In this document: piece by piece, positions 1 to 8,041 of the stretch
Layout: the number at the start of each line of letters is the position of its first letter
How positions within the stretch are numbered: the first letter of the stretch is position 1
NCBI GenBank assembly: GCA_964013575.1
Contig: CAXGWP010000008.1
Location: 1 to 61,753 of the forward strand
Source of the DNA: BJGV01 sp964013575
GTDB taxonomy: Bacteria; Pseudomonadota; Gammaproteobacteria; Burkholderiales; Nitrosomonadaceae
Direction of reading: 5' to 3'
DNA length: 61,753 nucleotides
Program-made: the position numbers and the translations under genes
The notes under the pieces: model-generated
The model's input: the letters and a program-made list of their open reading frames with translations, nothing else
What the model was told of the DNA's origin: nothing
Databases searched by the model: none

Positions 1-106
1 CATCTGTTATTACTAGGGCCACTTCTAATATATGATCGCTATCAGATAGAAGACCACTCATTTCCATATCAATCCAGATGAGGTTATTGTTATTTACTTG
101 TGCCAT
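1..106 (-). CDS. orn: Oligoribonuclease, N-terminal part (cut by window edge)
   Basis: Only the first 35 codons are in the window, read from an ATG at 104-106. The peptide carries the first DEDD exonuclease motif (WIDMEMSGL, acidic residues D13 and E15) and continues into LEVALVITD, which fits Orn closely. Orn degrades 2-5 nt RNA fragments, including pGpG, to mononucleotides in the cytoplasm. It is divergent from the M48 protease gene, a common betaproteobacterial arrangement. No clear Shine-Dalgarno is visible, only AT-rich sequence before the ATG. The rest of the gene lies outside the window. Confidence 0.9.
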   Translation of the reverse strand, partial: MAQVNNNNLIWIDMEMSGLLSDSDHILEVALVITD

Positions 107-204
107 AATAAAGGAATAAAATAGAATTGTTAATTTCTAATTGTGTCATATCAGTAGCTATACGTCACTTATTGGTTCTATTTTCTATATTCTATTTTTA
201 AATT

Positions 205-1482
205 ATGTCAATATTTACTTTTATATTTTTATTTATTTTAATATGTGTCGTTTCAACGAGAATTTGGTTAGCCATTCGGCATATACGTTTCATTAATATT
301 CATAGGGATACTGTTCCTGAGAATTTTGCTTCTCAAATCAATCTTGATTCACACCAAAAGGCAGCAGATTATACTTGTACTAAGACTCGCTTAAGTTATG
401 CTAATATTTTCTTAGATACAGCGCTACTATTGATCCTTACCTTTGGTGGTGGTCTAAATGCTCTTAATTCTTTCTGGTCTGGTTTTTTTAGTAATTCCTT
501 ATTACATGGTGTGGTATTTATTTTATGTACTGTATTATTAATTGGGGTATTGGAAATACCGATTAATTATTATCGTACTTTTGTTATTGAAAAAAAATTT
601 GGTTTTAATAAAATGACCCCTGCTATGTTCTTTACAGATCTTATTAAGCAAGGTTCACTTGGGATATTGATTGGCTTACCTCTTTTATTTGCTATTCTAT
701 GGTTAATGGAAAAAGCAGGTGATAATTGGTGGTTATATGCTTGGTTGATGTGGGTGGCTTTTAACATAATTTTATTATCTGTTTATCCAACTTGGATTGC
801 CCCTCTTTTTAATAAATTTACGCCATTAGAAGATTCTTCCCTTAAAATACGTATAGAACAATTAATGCAGAAATGTGGGTTTAGATCGAGTGGTTTATTT
901 GTGATGGATGGTTCCCGTAGAAGTAGCCATGGGAATGCTTATTTCACTGGTTTTGGTAAAAACAAACGTATTGTATTTTTTGATACGCTGCTTTCACACC
1001 TTAATCCACCAGAAATTGAAGCAGTATTAGCGCATGAGTTAGGGCATTTTAAAAAGAATCATGTTATTAAGCGTATTATTTGGACTTTTACCATGAGTTT
1101 AATTTTCTTATGGTTGCTGGGCTATTTAATGAATCAGGAGTGGTTTTATCAAGGGTTAGGTATAATCTCCTTGAATGAAACTCAGACTAATACGTTTTAT
1201 CCTTCAACTGCAATGGCGCTATTATTATTTTTCTTGGTAATGCCTACATTTACTTTCTTATTTCAGCCATTATCAAGTTTTTATTCCAGAAAGCATGAAT
1301 TTGAAGCTGATGCATATGCAGTGGATAAGGCATCTGCCAGTGATCTTATTCAGGCACTTGTAAAATTGTATCAAGATAATGCTGCAACACTTACTCCTGA
1401 TCCACTTCATTCTGCATTTTATGATTCACATCCTCCAGCTTTGGTAAGAATAGCGCGATTACAAAACTTAGCGCATAATTAG
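205..1482 (+). CDS. M48 family membrane metalloprotease (Ste24/CAAX protease-like)
   Basis: This 425-residue protein has an N-terminal membrane segment, further hydrophobic helices around residues 70-120, 150-195 and 290-355, and the zinc motif HELGH at 277-281. The third-ligand region is EFEADAYA at 365-372. This is the Ste24/CAAX-prenyl-protease-1 architecture. In bacteria, which lack prenylated proteins, the family is thought to act in membrane protein quality control. The gene starts the run M48-phhB-rsgA and is divergent from orn, a conserved betaproteobacterial neighbourhood. The family assignment is firm; the substrate is unknown. Confidence 0.93.
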   Translation: MSIFTFIFLFILICVVSTRIWLAIRHIRFINIHRDTVPENFASQINLDSHQKAADYTCTKTRLSYANIFLDTALLLILTFGGGLNALNSFWSGFFSNSLLHGVVFILCTVLLIGVLEIPINYYRTFVIEKKFGFNKMTPAMFFTDLIKQGSLGILIGLPLLFAILWLMEKAGDNWWLYAWLMWVAFNIILLSVYPTWIAPLFNKFTPLEDSSLKIRIEQLMQKCGFRSSGLFVMDGSRRSSHGNAYFTGFGKNKRIVFFDTLLSHLNPPEIEAVLAHELGHFKKNHVIKRIIWTFTMSLIFLWLLGYLMNQEWFYQGLGIISLNETQTNTFYPSTAMALLLFFLVMPTFTFLFQPLSSFYSRKHEFEADAYAVDKASASDLIQALVKLYQDNAATLTPDPLHSAFYDSHPPALVRIARLQNLAHN

Positions 1483-1534
1483 TTTTATAAGGCTTAGGCA
1501 ATAAAATTTTATTATTAGATTTATAGGAGTAATA

Positions 1535-1876
1535 ATGACTGATGCTATCAATAGTCTTGCAGCTAAGAAATGTAAGTCGTGTGAAGGAAATGTACCGCCA
1601 CTTTCAAATGTAGAAATTAAAGAATTAATGCTACAACTTGATGGGTGGGAGCATTATGATGGGTTGATAAGTAAGGTTTATAGTTTTAAAAACTATTATG
1701 AGGTGATGGCTTTTACTAATATAGTAGCTTGGGTATCGCATCGTGAAGATCATCATCCCGATTTGACACTGGGATACAATAAATGTCGAATAGAATATAC
1801 AACACATGCAATAGGTGGTCTGTCTGAGAATGATTTTATTTGCGCATCAAAAATTGATTGTTTATTTAAGATTTGA
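1535..1876 (+). CDS. phhB: Pterin-4a-carbinolamine dehydratase
   Basis: The 113-residue protein carries the signature HREDHHPDL at 69-77, with the conserved active-site histidines, and matches the family in length. It dehydrates 4a-hydroxytetrahydrobiopterin formed by aromatic amino-acid hydroxylases. In bacteria without such a hydroxylase it may act in other pterin chemistry. A GGAG-type ribosome site lies just before the ATG (TAGGAGTAATA). Its stop overlaps the TTG start of rsgA by 4 nt, so the two are probably translationally coupled. No phenylalanine hydroxylase gene is in the window, so the physiological partner is not evident. Confidence 0.93.
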   Translation: MTDAINSLAAKKCKSCEGNVPPLSNVEIKELMLQLDGWEHYDGLISKVYSFKNYYEVMAFTNIVAWVSHREDHHPDLTLGYNKCRIEYTTHAIGGLSENDFICASKIDCLFKI

Positions 1877-2766
1877 ATCTGGAATATAGCTCTGTATCTC
1901 CACCTATTAGCGGGCAAATAGTTGCTGCATTTGGTAGGCAATATCTTGTTGAGATGGCAAATGGGGAAGTGCTATCTTGTGTAATACGTGGGAAGAAGAG
2001 CGGTGCGGTTTGTGGTGATAATGTTAAAGTTAAGTATATTTCAGGTGGTCAGGGTGTGATAGAAACTATTTCTCCGCGTAGTACTTTGATATATCGAAGT
2101 AATACTACTTGTGAGAAACTTATTGCTTCAAATGTTACTCAAATTATCATTGTAATTTCTGCAGTACCTAGTTTTGATGAAGAGTTTGTAACACGTTGCC
2201 TAGTTGCTGCTGAAAATCAAAAGATAAAAGCATTAATTGTTCTTAATAAGATTGATCTTGTTGAGCCTACGCGCTCTATTCTTCCCAGTCTTTCACTGTA
2301 TCCAAGAATTGGATATTCATTATTAAAAATAAGTGCAAAGAATGATATCAAACCTCTTTTATCATATTTAAAAGGTCACTTAAACGTTATGATAGGCCAG
2401 TCTGGGATGGGTAAATCTACTCTTATCAATACCATTATTCCTGATGCTGATCGTGCCACAGATAGAATTTCTAGCGCGCTTGATACTGGTCGTCATACAA
2501 CTACTCATGCAAAGCTTTATCATTTAGATGAAAATACACATATTATTGATTCCCCTGGAATTCAGGAATTTGGTTTATACCATATTTGTAATAAAGATTT
2601 AGCATGGGGATTTATAGAATTTCATCCCTACATTGGGAAATGTAAATTTAGTAATTGTCTCCATATAAATGAGCCAGATTGTGCGATTGAAAGAGCTATC
2701 AAAGAAAATAAAATAGATCCACGTCGTCTTAGATTCTACCGAAAATTAGTTATTAAGAAAAAATAG
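1873..2766 (+). CDS. rsgA: Ribosome small-subunit biogenesis GTPase RsgA
   Basis: This 297-residue protein is a circularly permuted GTPase: an N-terminal OB fold, then the G4 motif NKID (125-128), the P-loop GQSGMGKS (175-182) and DSPG (226-229). A C-terminal zinc knuckle follows, with C257, C262, H264 and C270. RsgA checks late 30S maturation and releases other assembly factors. The start is TTG, taken because it overlaps the phhB stop as TTGA and keeps the OB fold intact. It is about 50 residues shorter at the N terminus than E. coli RsgA, as is usual in betaproteobacteria. Confidence 0.95.
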   Translation: MNLEYSSVSPPISGQIVAAFGRQYLVEMANGEVLSCVIRGKKSGAVCGDNVKVKYISGGQGVIETISPRSTLIYRSNTTCEKLIASNVTQIIIVISAVPSFDEEFVTRCLVAAENQKIKALIVLNKIDLVEPTRSILPSLSLYPRIGYSLLKISAKNDIKPLLSYLKGHLNVMIGQSGMGKSTLINTIIPDADRATDRISSALDTGRHTTTHAKLYHLDENTHIIDSPGIQEFGLYHICNKDLAWGFIEFHPYIGKCKFSNCLHINEPDCAIERAIKENKIDPRRLRFYRKLVIKKK

Positions 2767-2775
2767 TATATCTTA

Positions 2776-3549
2776 TTAGTCGATACTACGAGAAAATATA
2801 CCTTGGATATGTCGAGCATTGTTGCCTTCAATAGCATTGATAGTTCGAATTTGTTGAGGAGATGCTTCCATAATAGTTTTATATATAAACCATTGTGCTG
2901 TCTGAGTGTATGGTGGCGTTGTTAGTGATCCTGGGTAATGGTAGAAATTTCTCACATTATTCAGCTTGCTGCTGTATAGCAAATCATTTAGGCTAACTGT
3001 CCCTATCTTTAATGATGTTATAGTATCTTCAGATTTTGGTATTTTATTTATGAATTCATCAAGAAATTTATTATTTTTTCCTTCTTTGAATAGAATACCA
3101 ATTATTAGATACCGCGGATTAGTTTTTTTTGTGGATTTATTTTTAGAGACGATATGCATTTCCATTGGGAAAGTCATTCCATCAATCAAATGTTCTGACG
3201 GGGTATGGAAATGCATTTGTTTCAAATTATATTCCACCCCTTTATAATCTATTGTGCTACCAGTCTTAAAATCAAGCTGTACAGTATGGCCTAAATTTTC
3301 AACGGCATTAATTTCATCCTTATAATTTAGGGTTATTTGATGGAAATTATTTGTCTTTTCTTTGAAAGATTGAATATTAATAGGGGATTGCATATGACCA
3401 TGGCCTAGTTCAGGTTCGATATAGAGCTCTTTTGATTTAGAGTTATAGTCATTATGCTCTTGAAGATTATTTATTGGTTTAAGGCTGCCACAAGATGCTA
3501 ATAATAGTGACAAACACAAGAGAAAAAGTGAACTGATATTATTTAACAT
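2776..3549 (-). CDS. Alpha-class carbonic anhydrase, predicted lipoprotein
   Basis: The 257-residue protein begins with a lipoprotein signal ending in a lipobox (LASC, acylated Cys20). The alpha-carbonic anhydrase fold follows. The zinc ligands are visible as H113 and H115 (MHFH) and H132 (MEMH), and the conserved YPGSLTTPPYTQ segment lies near residue 205. It interconverts CO2 and bicarbonate outside the inner membrane. In an autotroph this would help supply or retain inorganic carbon; that role is inferred. It stands alone, convergent with rsgA and 28 nt downstream of hemE. No residue expected of an active enzyme seems missing. Confidence 0.93.
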   Translation of the reverse strand: MLNNISSLFLLCLSLLLASCGSLKPINNLQEHNDYNSKSKELYIEPELGHGHMQSPINIQSFKEKTNNFHQITLNYKDEINAVENLGHTVQLDFKTGSTIDYKGVEYNLKQMHFHTPSEHLIDGMTFPMEMHIVSKNKSTKKTNPRYLIIGILFKEGKNNKFLDEFINKIPKSEDTITSLKIGTVSLNDLLYSSKLNNVRNFYHYPGSLTTPPYTQTAQWFIYKTIMEASPQQIRTINAIEGNNARHIQGIFSRSID

Positions 3550-3577
3550 AGATAGGTATCTCTTATTATATTTTTAA

Positions 3578-4639
3578 TTAATGATATTTCTTACTAAGAG
3601 AATGAACAGAATCAATCAAAGCTGCAGCATTCTCTGGAGGAGTAAACTGGGATATGCCATGGCCAAGATTAAATATATGTCCATGACCATTTCCATAACC
3701 TTTTAGAATTTTTTCTACCTCAGCAGAAATTATTTTAGGCGTTGAAAATAGTATTGCTGGATCAAGGTTACCCTGTAATGCAACTTTATCTCCTACTCTA
3801 CTTCGAGCTTCAGTAATATTTATAGTCCAATCAAGCCCTAATGCATCGCATCCAGTTTCTGCAATATTCTCTAGCCATAGTCCTCCACCTTTAGTAAAAA
3901 TAATGTTAGGAATACGCTCTCCATTTTGCTCACGCTTTAGTTCTGATATTATTTGTTTCATATATTGCAAAGAAAATTCTTTGTAAGCTGAGTGTGATAG
4001 TACACCTCCCCATGTATCAAAGATCATAACAGCTTGTGCTCCAGATTCAATTTGTGCATTTAGATAATGGATTACTGATTGTGAGGTTATATTTAAAATA
4101 TGGTGCAGTAATTCTGGTCGTGTATAAAGCATTGTTTTGATTTGGTGAAAATCAGTGCCTCCGCGCCCTTCTATCATATAACAAGCAAGTGTAAATGGAC
4201 TTCCAGAAAATCCAATTAATGGCACTTGATTATCAAGAGTTTTTCGGATTTGTGAGACTGTATTCATTACGTAACCTAAATGTACATAGGGATCTGGTAT
4301 TGTAAGTGAAAGAATTTCTCGTTCTTCACGCAAGGGCCTCTCAAATTTAGGTCCTTCTCCTTCAGCAAAATATAGGCCAAGCCCCATTGCATCAGGAATA
4401 GTTAGAATATCTGAGAATAAGATTGCCGCATCCAGAGAATAACGTTCAAGGGGTTGCATGGTTACTTCTGTTGCCAGGTCAGGGTTTTTACATAAAGAAA
4501 GAAAATCTCCAGCATGAGATCTTGTTTTGTTATATTCAGGGAGATATCTTCCCGCTTGGCGCATCATCCACACAGGAGTATATTTTGTAGGCTGCTTGAG
4601 CAGTGCTCTTAGTAGTGTGTCATTTTTTAATTTTGTCAT
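3578..4639 (-). CDS. hemE: Uroporphyrinogen decarboxylase
   Basis: At 353 residues it is full length. RQAGRYLPEY at 27-36 supplies the two substrate-binding arginines, D77 lies in ILFSDILTIPDAMG, and Y154 lies in LACYMIEG. The enzyme removes four carboxyl groups from uroporphyrinogen III to give coproporphyrinogen III in heme synthesis. Other tetrapyrrole genes in the window (hemB at 10.6 kb, cysG at 24.1 kb) are not adjacent. About 230 nt of AT-rich sequence separates it from dgt upstream, so it likely has its own promoter. Confidence 0.96.
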   Translation of the reverse strand: MTKLKNDTLLRALLKQPTKYTPVWMMRQAGRYLPEYNKTRSHAGDFLSLCKNPDLATEVTMQPLERYSLDAAILFSDILTIPDAMGLGLYFAEGEGPKFERPLREEREILSLTIPDPYVHLGYVMNTVSQIRKTLDNQVPLIGFSGSPFTLACYMIEGRGGTDFHQIKTMLYTRPELLHHILNITSQSVIHYLNAQIESGAQAVMIFDTWGGVLSHSAYKEFSLQYMKQIISELKREQNGERIPNIIFTKGGGLWLENIAETGCDALGLDWTINITEARSRVGDKVALQGNLDPAILFSTPKIISAEVEKILKGYGNGHGHIFNLGHGISQFTPPENAAALIDSVHSLSKKYH

Positions 4640-4868
4640 TGAAAAGCTTATTAGAGCAATATTTTGTAGGTGTTATTTTACTAAGTAAATTAAATATTAT
4701 GGTGCATCATTTAATTTATATGTTACAGCATCCGCTAAATTTTATTATTTCTTAAACAAGGAATCTTAACAGTAATTATATTTTTCGCATACCTGAATGG
4801 TATAGTTTTTTTCTAGCACAGTTATTTTCTTGGGGATCAAAATTTTAAGTGAAAATCTAATTATCAAC

Positions 4869-6005
4869 TTAATTCCCTTCAACAGTAAATAATCTTTTAT
4901 ACTCTTTAATTGCATATCGGTCAGTCATACCTGCAATATAATCAGTAATTGACTGGTATTTGTTTTTGTTAGATTTTATTTGGTATTTTGGAGGGAGCAG
5001 CTGTGTGTTTTCACTAAATGCATTAAATAGCATTTTTATTGTATGTTGAGCTTTGTTGCTCATACGTGTCACTTTAAAATGTTGATATAATTTATTCCGT
5101 AAAAATCTCTTTAATTCTTGTTGTTCTTTCTTAGTTTTCTCACTAAAAGTAATAAGAGTAGGTGCTATCAAAACATCTTCCAGGCTATTAATTTGGTTGC
5201 TCTTGAGGTTAATAGTGCTTTGCTTTATTAGGTCAGATACTAAAGTATTAATCATAGATCTAATGGTTTCATGTATAAGCTTTCGTCCTGATATTCTCGG
5301 ATAAAGTTTCTTTGACATTGATAAATGGCGAGAGAAGATGCTAACTTGTTGTAGTTCCTCTAGTGTAATAATACCAGAGCGTAAGCCATCATCAACATCA
5401 TGATTGTTATATGCTATTTCATCAGCAATATTAGTAAGCTGCGCTTCTAGTGATGGTCTCTGGTTAGTTAGAAATCTTTTTCCTACATCACCTAATTTTT
5501 CAGCATTTTTTTTCGAGCAATGTTTTAGAATGCCTTCGCGAGTCTCAAAAGAAAGATTTAATCCGTTAAATTCACCATATTTTTCTTCTAATGTATCTAC
5601 TACACGTAGAGACTGTAGATTATGTTCAAAACCATTATGATTCTTCATGCATTTGTTTAGGGCATCTTGGCCAGCATGACCGAATGGTGTATGGCCTAGA
5701 TCATGTGCAAGGGATATAGCTTCTACCAAATCTTCATTAAGTCGTAAATTTCTTGCAATAGAACGGCCAATCTGGGCCACTTCTAGAGAATGCGTTAAAC
5801 GTGTTCGAAATAAATCACCCTCGTGGTTAACAAATACCTGTGTTTTATATTCGAGCCTTCTAAAAGCTGAAGAGTGTATTATACGGTCTCGATCACGTTG
5901 AAATTCACTACGATCAAGTGGAGGTTTTTCTTTGACAATACGTCCACGAGAATTATTTGATGATACTGCAAAATTTGCTAAATTAATCATCGGTAGAGTA
6001 TTCAT
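4869..6005 (-). CDS. dgt: Deoxyguanosinetriphosphate triphosphohydrolase-like protein
   Basis: The roughly 378-residue HD-domain protein has H73 (LTHSLEVAQIG), the HD pair H102-D103 in AHDLGHTPFGH, and D196 in LTNIADEIAYNNHDVDD. These metal-binding residues define dNTP triphosphohydrolases, which cut dNTPs to nucleoside plus triphosphate and so trim the dNTP pool. The start is uncertain: TTG at 6008, ATG at 6005 and ATG at 5990 are all in frame, and none has a good ribosome site. All three overlap the end of aroB, so translation is probably coupled. aroK-aroB-dgt is a common betaproteobacterial order. Confidence 0.92.
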   Translation of the reverse strand: MNTLPMINLANFAVSSNNSRGRIVKEKPPLDRSEFQRDRDRIIHSSAFRRLEYKTQVFVNHEGDLFRTRLTHSLEVAQIGRSIARNLRLNEDLVEAISLAHDLGHTPFGHAGQDALNKCMKNHNGFEHNLQSLRVVDTLEEKYGEFNGLNLSFETREGILKHCSKKNAEKLGDVGKRFLTNQRPSLEAQLTNIADEIAYNNHDVDDGLRSGIITLEELQQVSIFSRHLSMSKKLYPRISGRKLIHETIRSMINTLVSDLIKQSTINLKSNQINSLEDVLIAPTLITFSEKTKKEQQELKRFLRNKLYQHFKVTRMSNKAQHTIKMLFNAFSENTQLLPPKYQIKSNKNKYQSITDYIAGMTDRYAIKEYKRLFTVEGN

Positions 6006-7083
6006 CAAGCATTTTAGTTAATATGTTTATAGGAACATCAGAGCAAATTGTGGCATTGCCAATACTTTTAAGTAGTACAAAACGAATATTATTTTTCTCA
6101 ACCTTTTTATCGCGCTGCATTAGATTTAAGTATTGTGCAGTTCTTAGATTAGGAACAATAATAGGAAGTCCTGCTTGCAAGAAGAGTGATTTAATACGCT
6201 CAACCTCTGATTTTTCAATTAAATGCATACGTTCTGATAATTGTGCAGCTAGTACAGTACCTGCAGCTACAGCTTCACCATGTAGCCATGTTCCATATCC
6301 CATTGCATTTTCAATTGCATGACCAAAAGTATGACCTAGATTTAGAATTGCTCTTACACCATGTTCTTTTTCATCAGCTGAAACTATTTCAATTTTATTC
6401 ATACAACTTCGCTCTATTGCTTCAGCTAACACCTTATCTTCTCTTTCTAAAATTCTATTTATGTTCTTTTCAAGCCATTCAAAAAATAGATAATCACGAA
6501 TTAATCCATATTTAATCATTTCGGCAATCCCACTTATAAACTCGCGGTTTGGTAATGTATCAAGAGTTTTACAGTCTGCCAGTACTACTTGGGGTTGATA
6601 AAATGACCCAATTAAATTTTTACCAAGCTCATGATTAATACCTGTTTTTCCCCCAATTGAAGAGTCAATCTGGGCTAATAGTGTTGTTGGAATTTGGATA
6701 AAAGGTACCCCTCGTAAATAAGAAGCTGCAGCAAATCCAGTAATGTCCCCAATGACACCACCTCCTAAAGCTATAATTGTAGTATTGCGTTCACATTTGT
6801 TTTCTAGAAGAGCATCAAAAATACAGTTTAATATTTTCCAATTCTTATGTTTCTCTCCATCAGGAAGGATAATTGGTACGGAATTTATTTGCTTTTCTTT
6901 TAGATTATTTATAAGGGTTTGAAGGTATAGGGGAGCAATAGTAGTATTAGTAACTATGGCAACTTTCTTTTGTGAAAGATAAGGGAATATAAGGTTAGAA
7001 TTATTTAATATATTATTACCAATATGAATCGGGTAACTTTGCGGGTTAGAAGCTGTAGCAATATTTGCGAGAATAGTTTGCAT
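5983..7083 (-). CDS. aroB: 3-Dehydroquinate synthase
   Basis: This 366-residue protein has the NAD-binding GGGVIGDITGFAAASYLRG region and the zinc-binding segment GHTFGHAIE followed by LHGEAVAAG. It matches AroB along its whole length. It converts DAHP to 3-dehydroquinate, the second step of the shikimate pathway. It follows aroK after 95 nt on the same strand and its 3' end overlaps dgt by about 23 nt. Operon aroK-aroB-dgt is likely. Confidence 0.96.
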   Translation of the reverse strand: MQTILANIATASNPQSYPIHIGNNILNNSNLIFPYLSQKKVAIVTNTTIAPLYLQTLINNLKEKQINSVPIILPDGEKHKNWKILNCIFDALLENKCERNTTIIALGGGVIGDITGFAAASYLRGVPFIQIPTTLLAQIDSSIGGKTGINHELGKNLIGSFYQPQVVLADCKTLDTLPNREFISGIAEMIKYGLIRDYLFFEWLEKNINRILEREDKVLAEAIERSCMNKIEIVSADEKEHGVRAILNLGHTFGHAIENAMGYGTWLHGEAVAAGTVLAAQLSERMHLIEKSEVERIKSLFLQAGLPIIVPNLRTAQYLNLMQRDKKVEKNNIRFVLLKSIGNATICSDVPINILTKMLDEYSTDD

Positions 7084-7178
7084 CTTATTTTAAATTTCAC
7101 AAAACTTGAATTAATCTTTTGTAATAAAGTATTTTTTTGAGTTTCCATTAATAACTTTCTAAGTTAATAAATAGCAGC

Positions 7179-7703
7179 TTAATTAGTATAATTAGAAAGT
7201 TGTAAAGCAATAGATTTTACCATGTGATGGATACTTTGTTTTCCGCTCTCAATAACAAGATGGGCTATTTCATGGTATATGGGGTCACGTTTCTCATACA
7301 ATTCAGTAAGTTTGGATTTAAGGTTTTTAGTTTGAAGAATTGGCCTATTTCTATCATGTCTAGTTCTTTGCCATAATTCATTAACAGTTGCTCGTAGATA
7401 AATAATTGTTCCTTTTGTTTTTAGAAGATTACGGTTTTCTTCACTTAGAATTATCCCTCCTCCTGTCGCAAGAACAATATTATCAGTTCTTAATAATTCA
7501 TTTAGCATACATGTTTCACGTTTACGGAAACCAGATTCACCTTCTATTTCAAAAATTATTGGTATTGTAACGCCAGTACGTTTCTGGATTTCATGGTCAG
7601 AGTCAATGAAGGTTTTATTTAAATAATTTGCTAGGGATTTGCCAATCGTAGTTTTCCCTGCACCCATCATACCTATTAGTATAATATTATTTGTTTTGCT
7701 CAT
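7179..7703 (-). CDS. aroK: Shikimate kinase
   Basis: The 174-residue P-loop kinase has GMMGAGKT at 11-18, D34 and D36 in FIDSDHEI, R60 in GFRKRE, and the GGG triplet at 81-83 (ATGGGII region). It phosphorylates shikimate at the 3-hydroxyl. It is the first gene of the aroK-aroB-dgt run. In most betaproteobacteria pilQ lies directly upstream of aroK. Here 338 nt of non-coding sequence and then the divergent PBP1A gene are found instead (see findings). Confidence 0.95.
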   Translation of the reverse strand: MSKTNNIILIGMMGAGKTTIGKSLANYLNKTFIDSDHEIQKRTGVTIPIIFEIEGESGFRKRETCMLNELLRTDNIVLATGGGIILSEENRNLLKTKGTIIYLRATVNELWQRTRHDRNRPILQTKNLKSKLTELYEKRDPIYHEIAHLVIESGKQSIHHMVKSIALQLSNYTN

Positions 7704-8041
7704 GGCTCAATTTCTGTCAAATACCTCAATATGATCCATTGTATCTGAAAAGACCCAGAGTTATATTTATTTCTTTATTGTGGTTCTTTATTAATTTTTC
7801 TTTATAGGGGGCTTTTTGCTTTAATTATATTCAAATTTGGTATATGGCTTTTAACTGTAATTATATAAATGTTATTTCTAAATATTGCTAGAATATGAAA
7901 GAATACTATTTATTTTATAAACTTATAAAACTACTTAAAAAATTTTATAAAGCATTAGAAGTATAGTATTAATTTTTAAGATGAAACTGGTTTATTATTA
8001 CAAATTATGATGTTAGATTCATATTTTAAAATTTATTTTTT
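7704..8041. other. AT-rich intergenic region between divergent aroK and PBP1A genes
   Basis: This 338-nt stretch holds no open frame of note on either strand. It must carry the divergent promoters of the aroK unit and the PBP1A gene, but it is so AT-rich that no single -35/-10 pair stands out. Translating the reverse strand next to aroK shows stops in all frames and no recognisable PilQ C terminus. This is where pilMNOPQ sits in many relatives. Confidence 0.6.
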
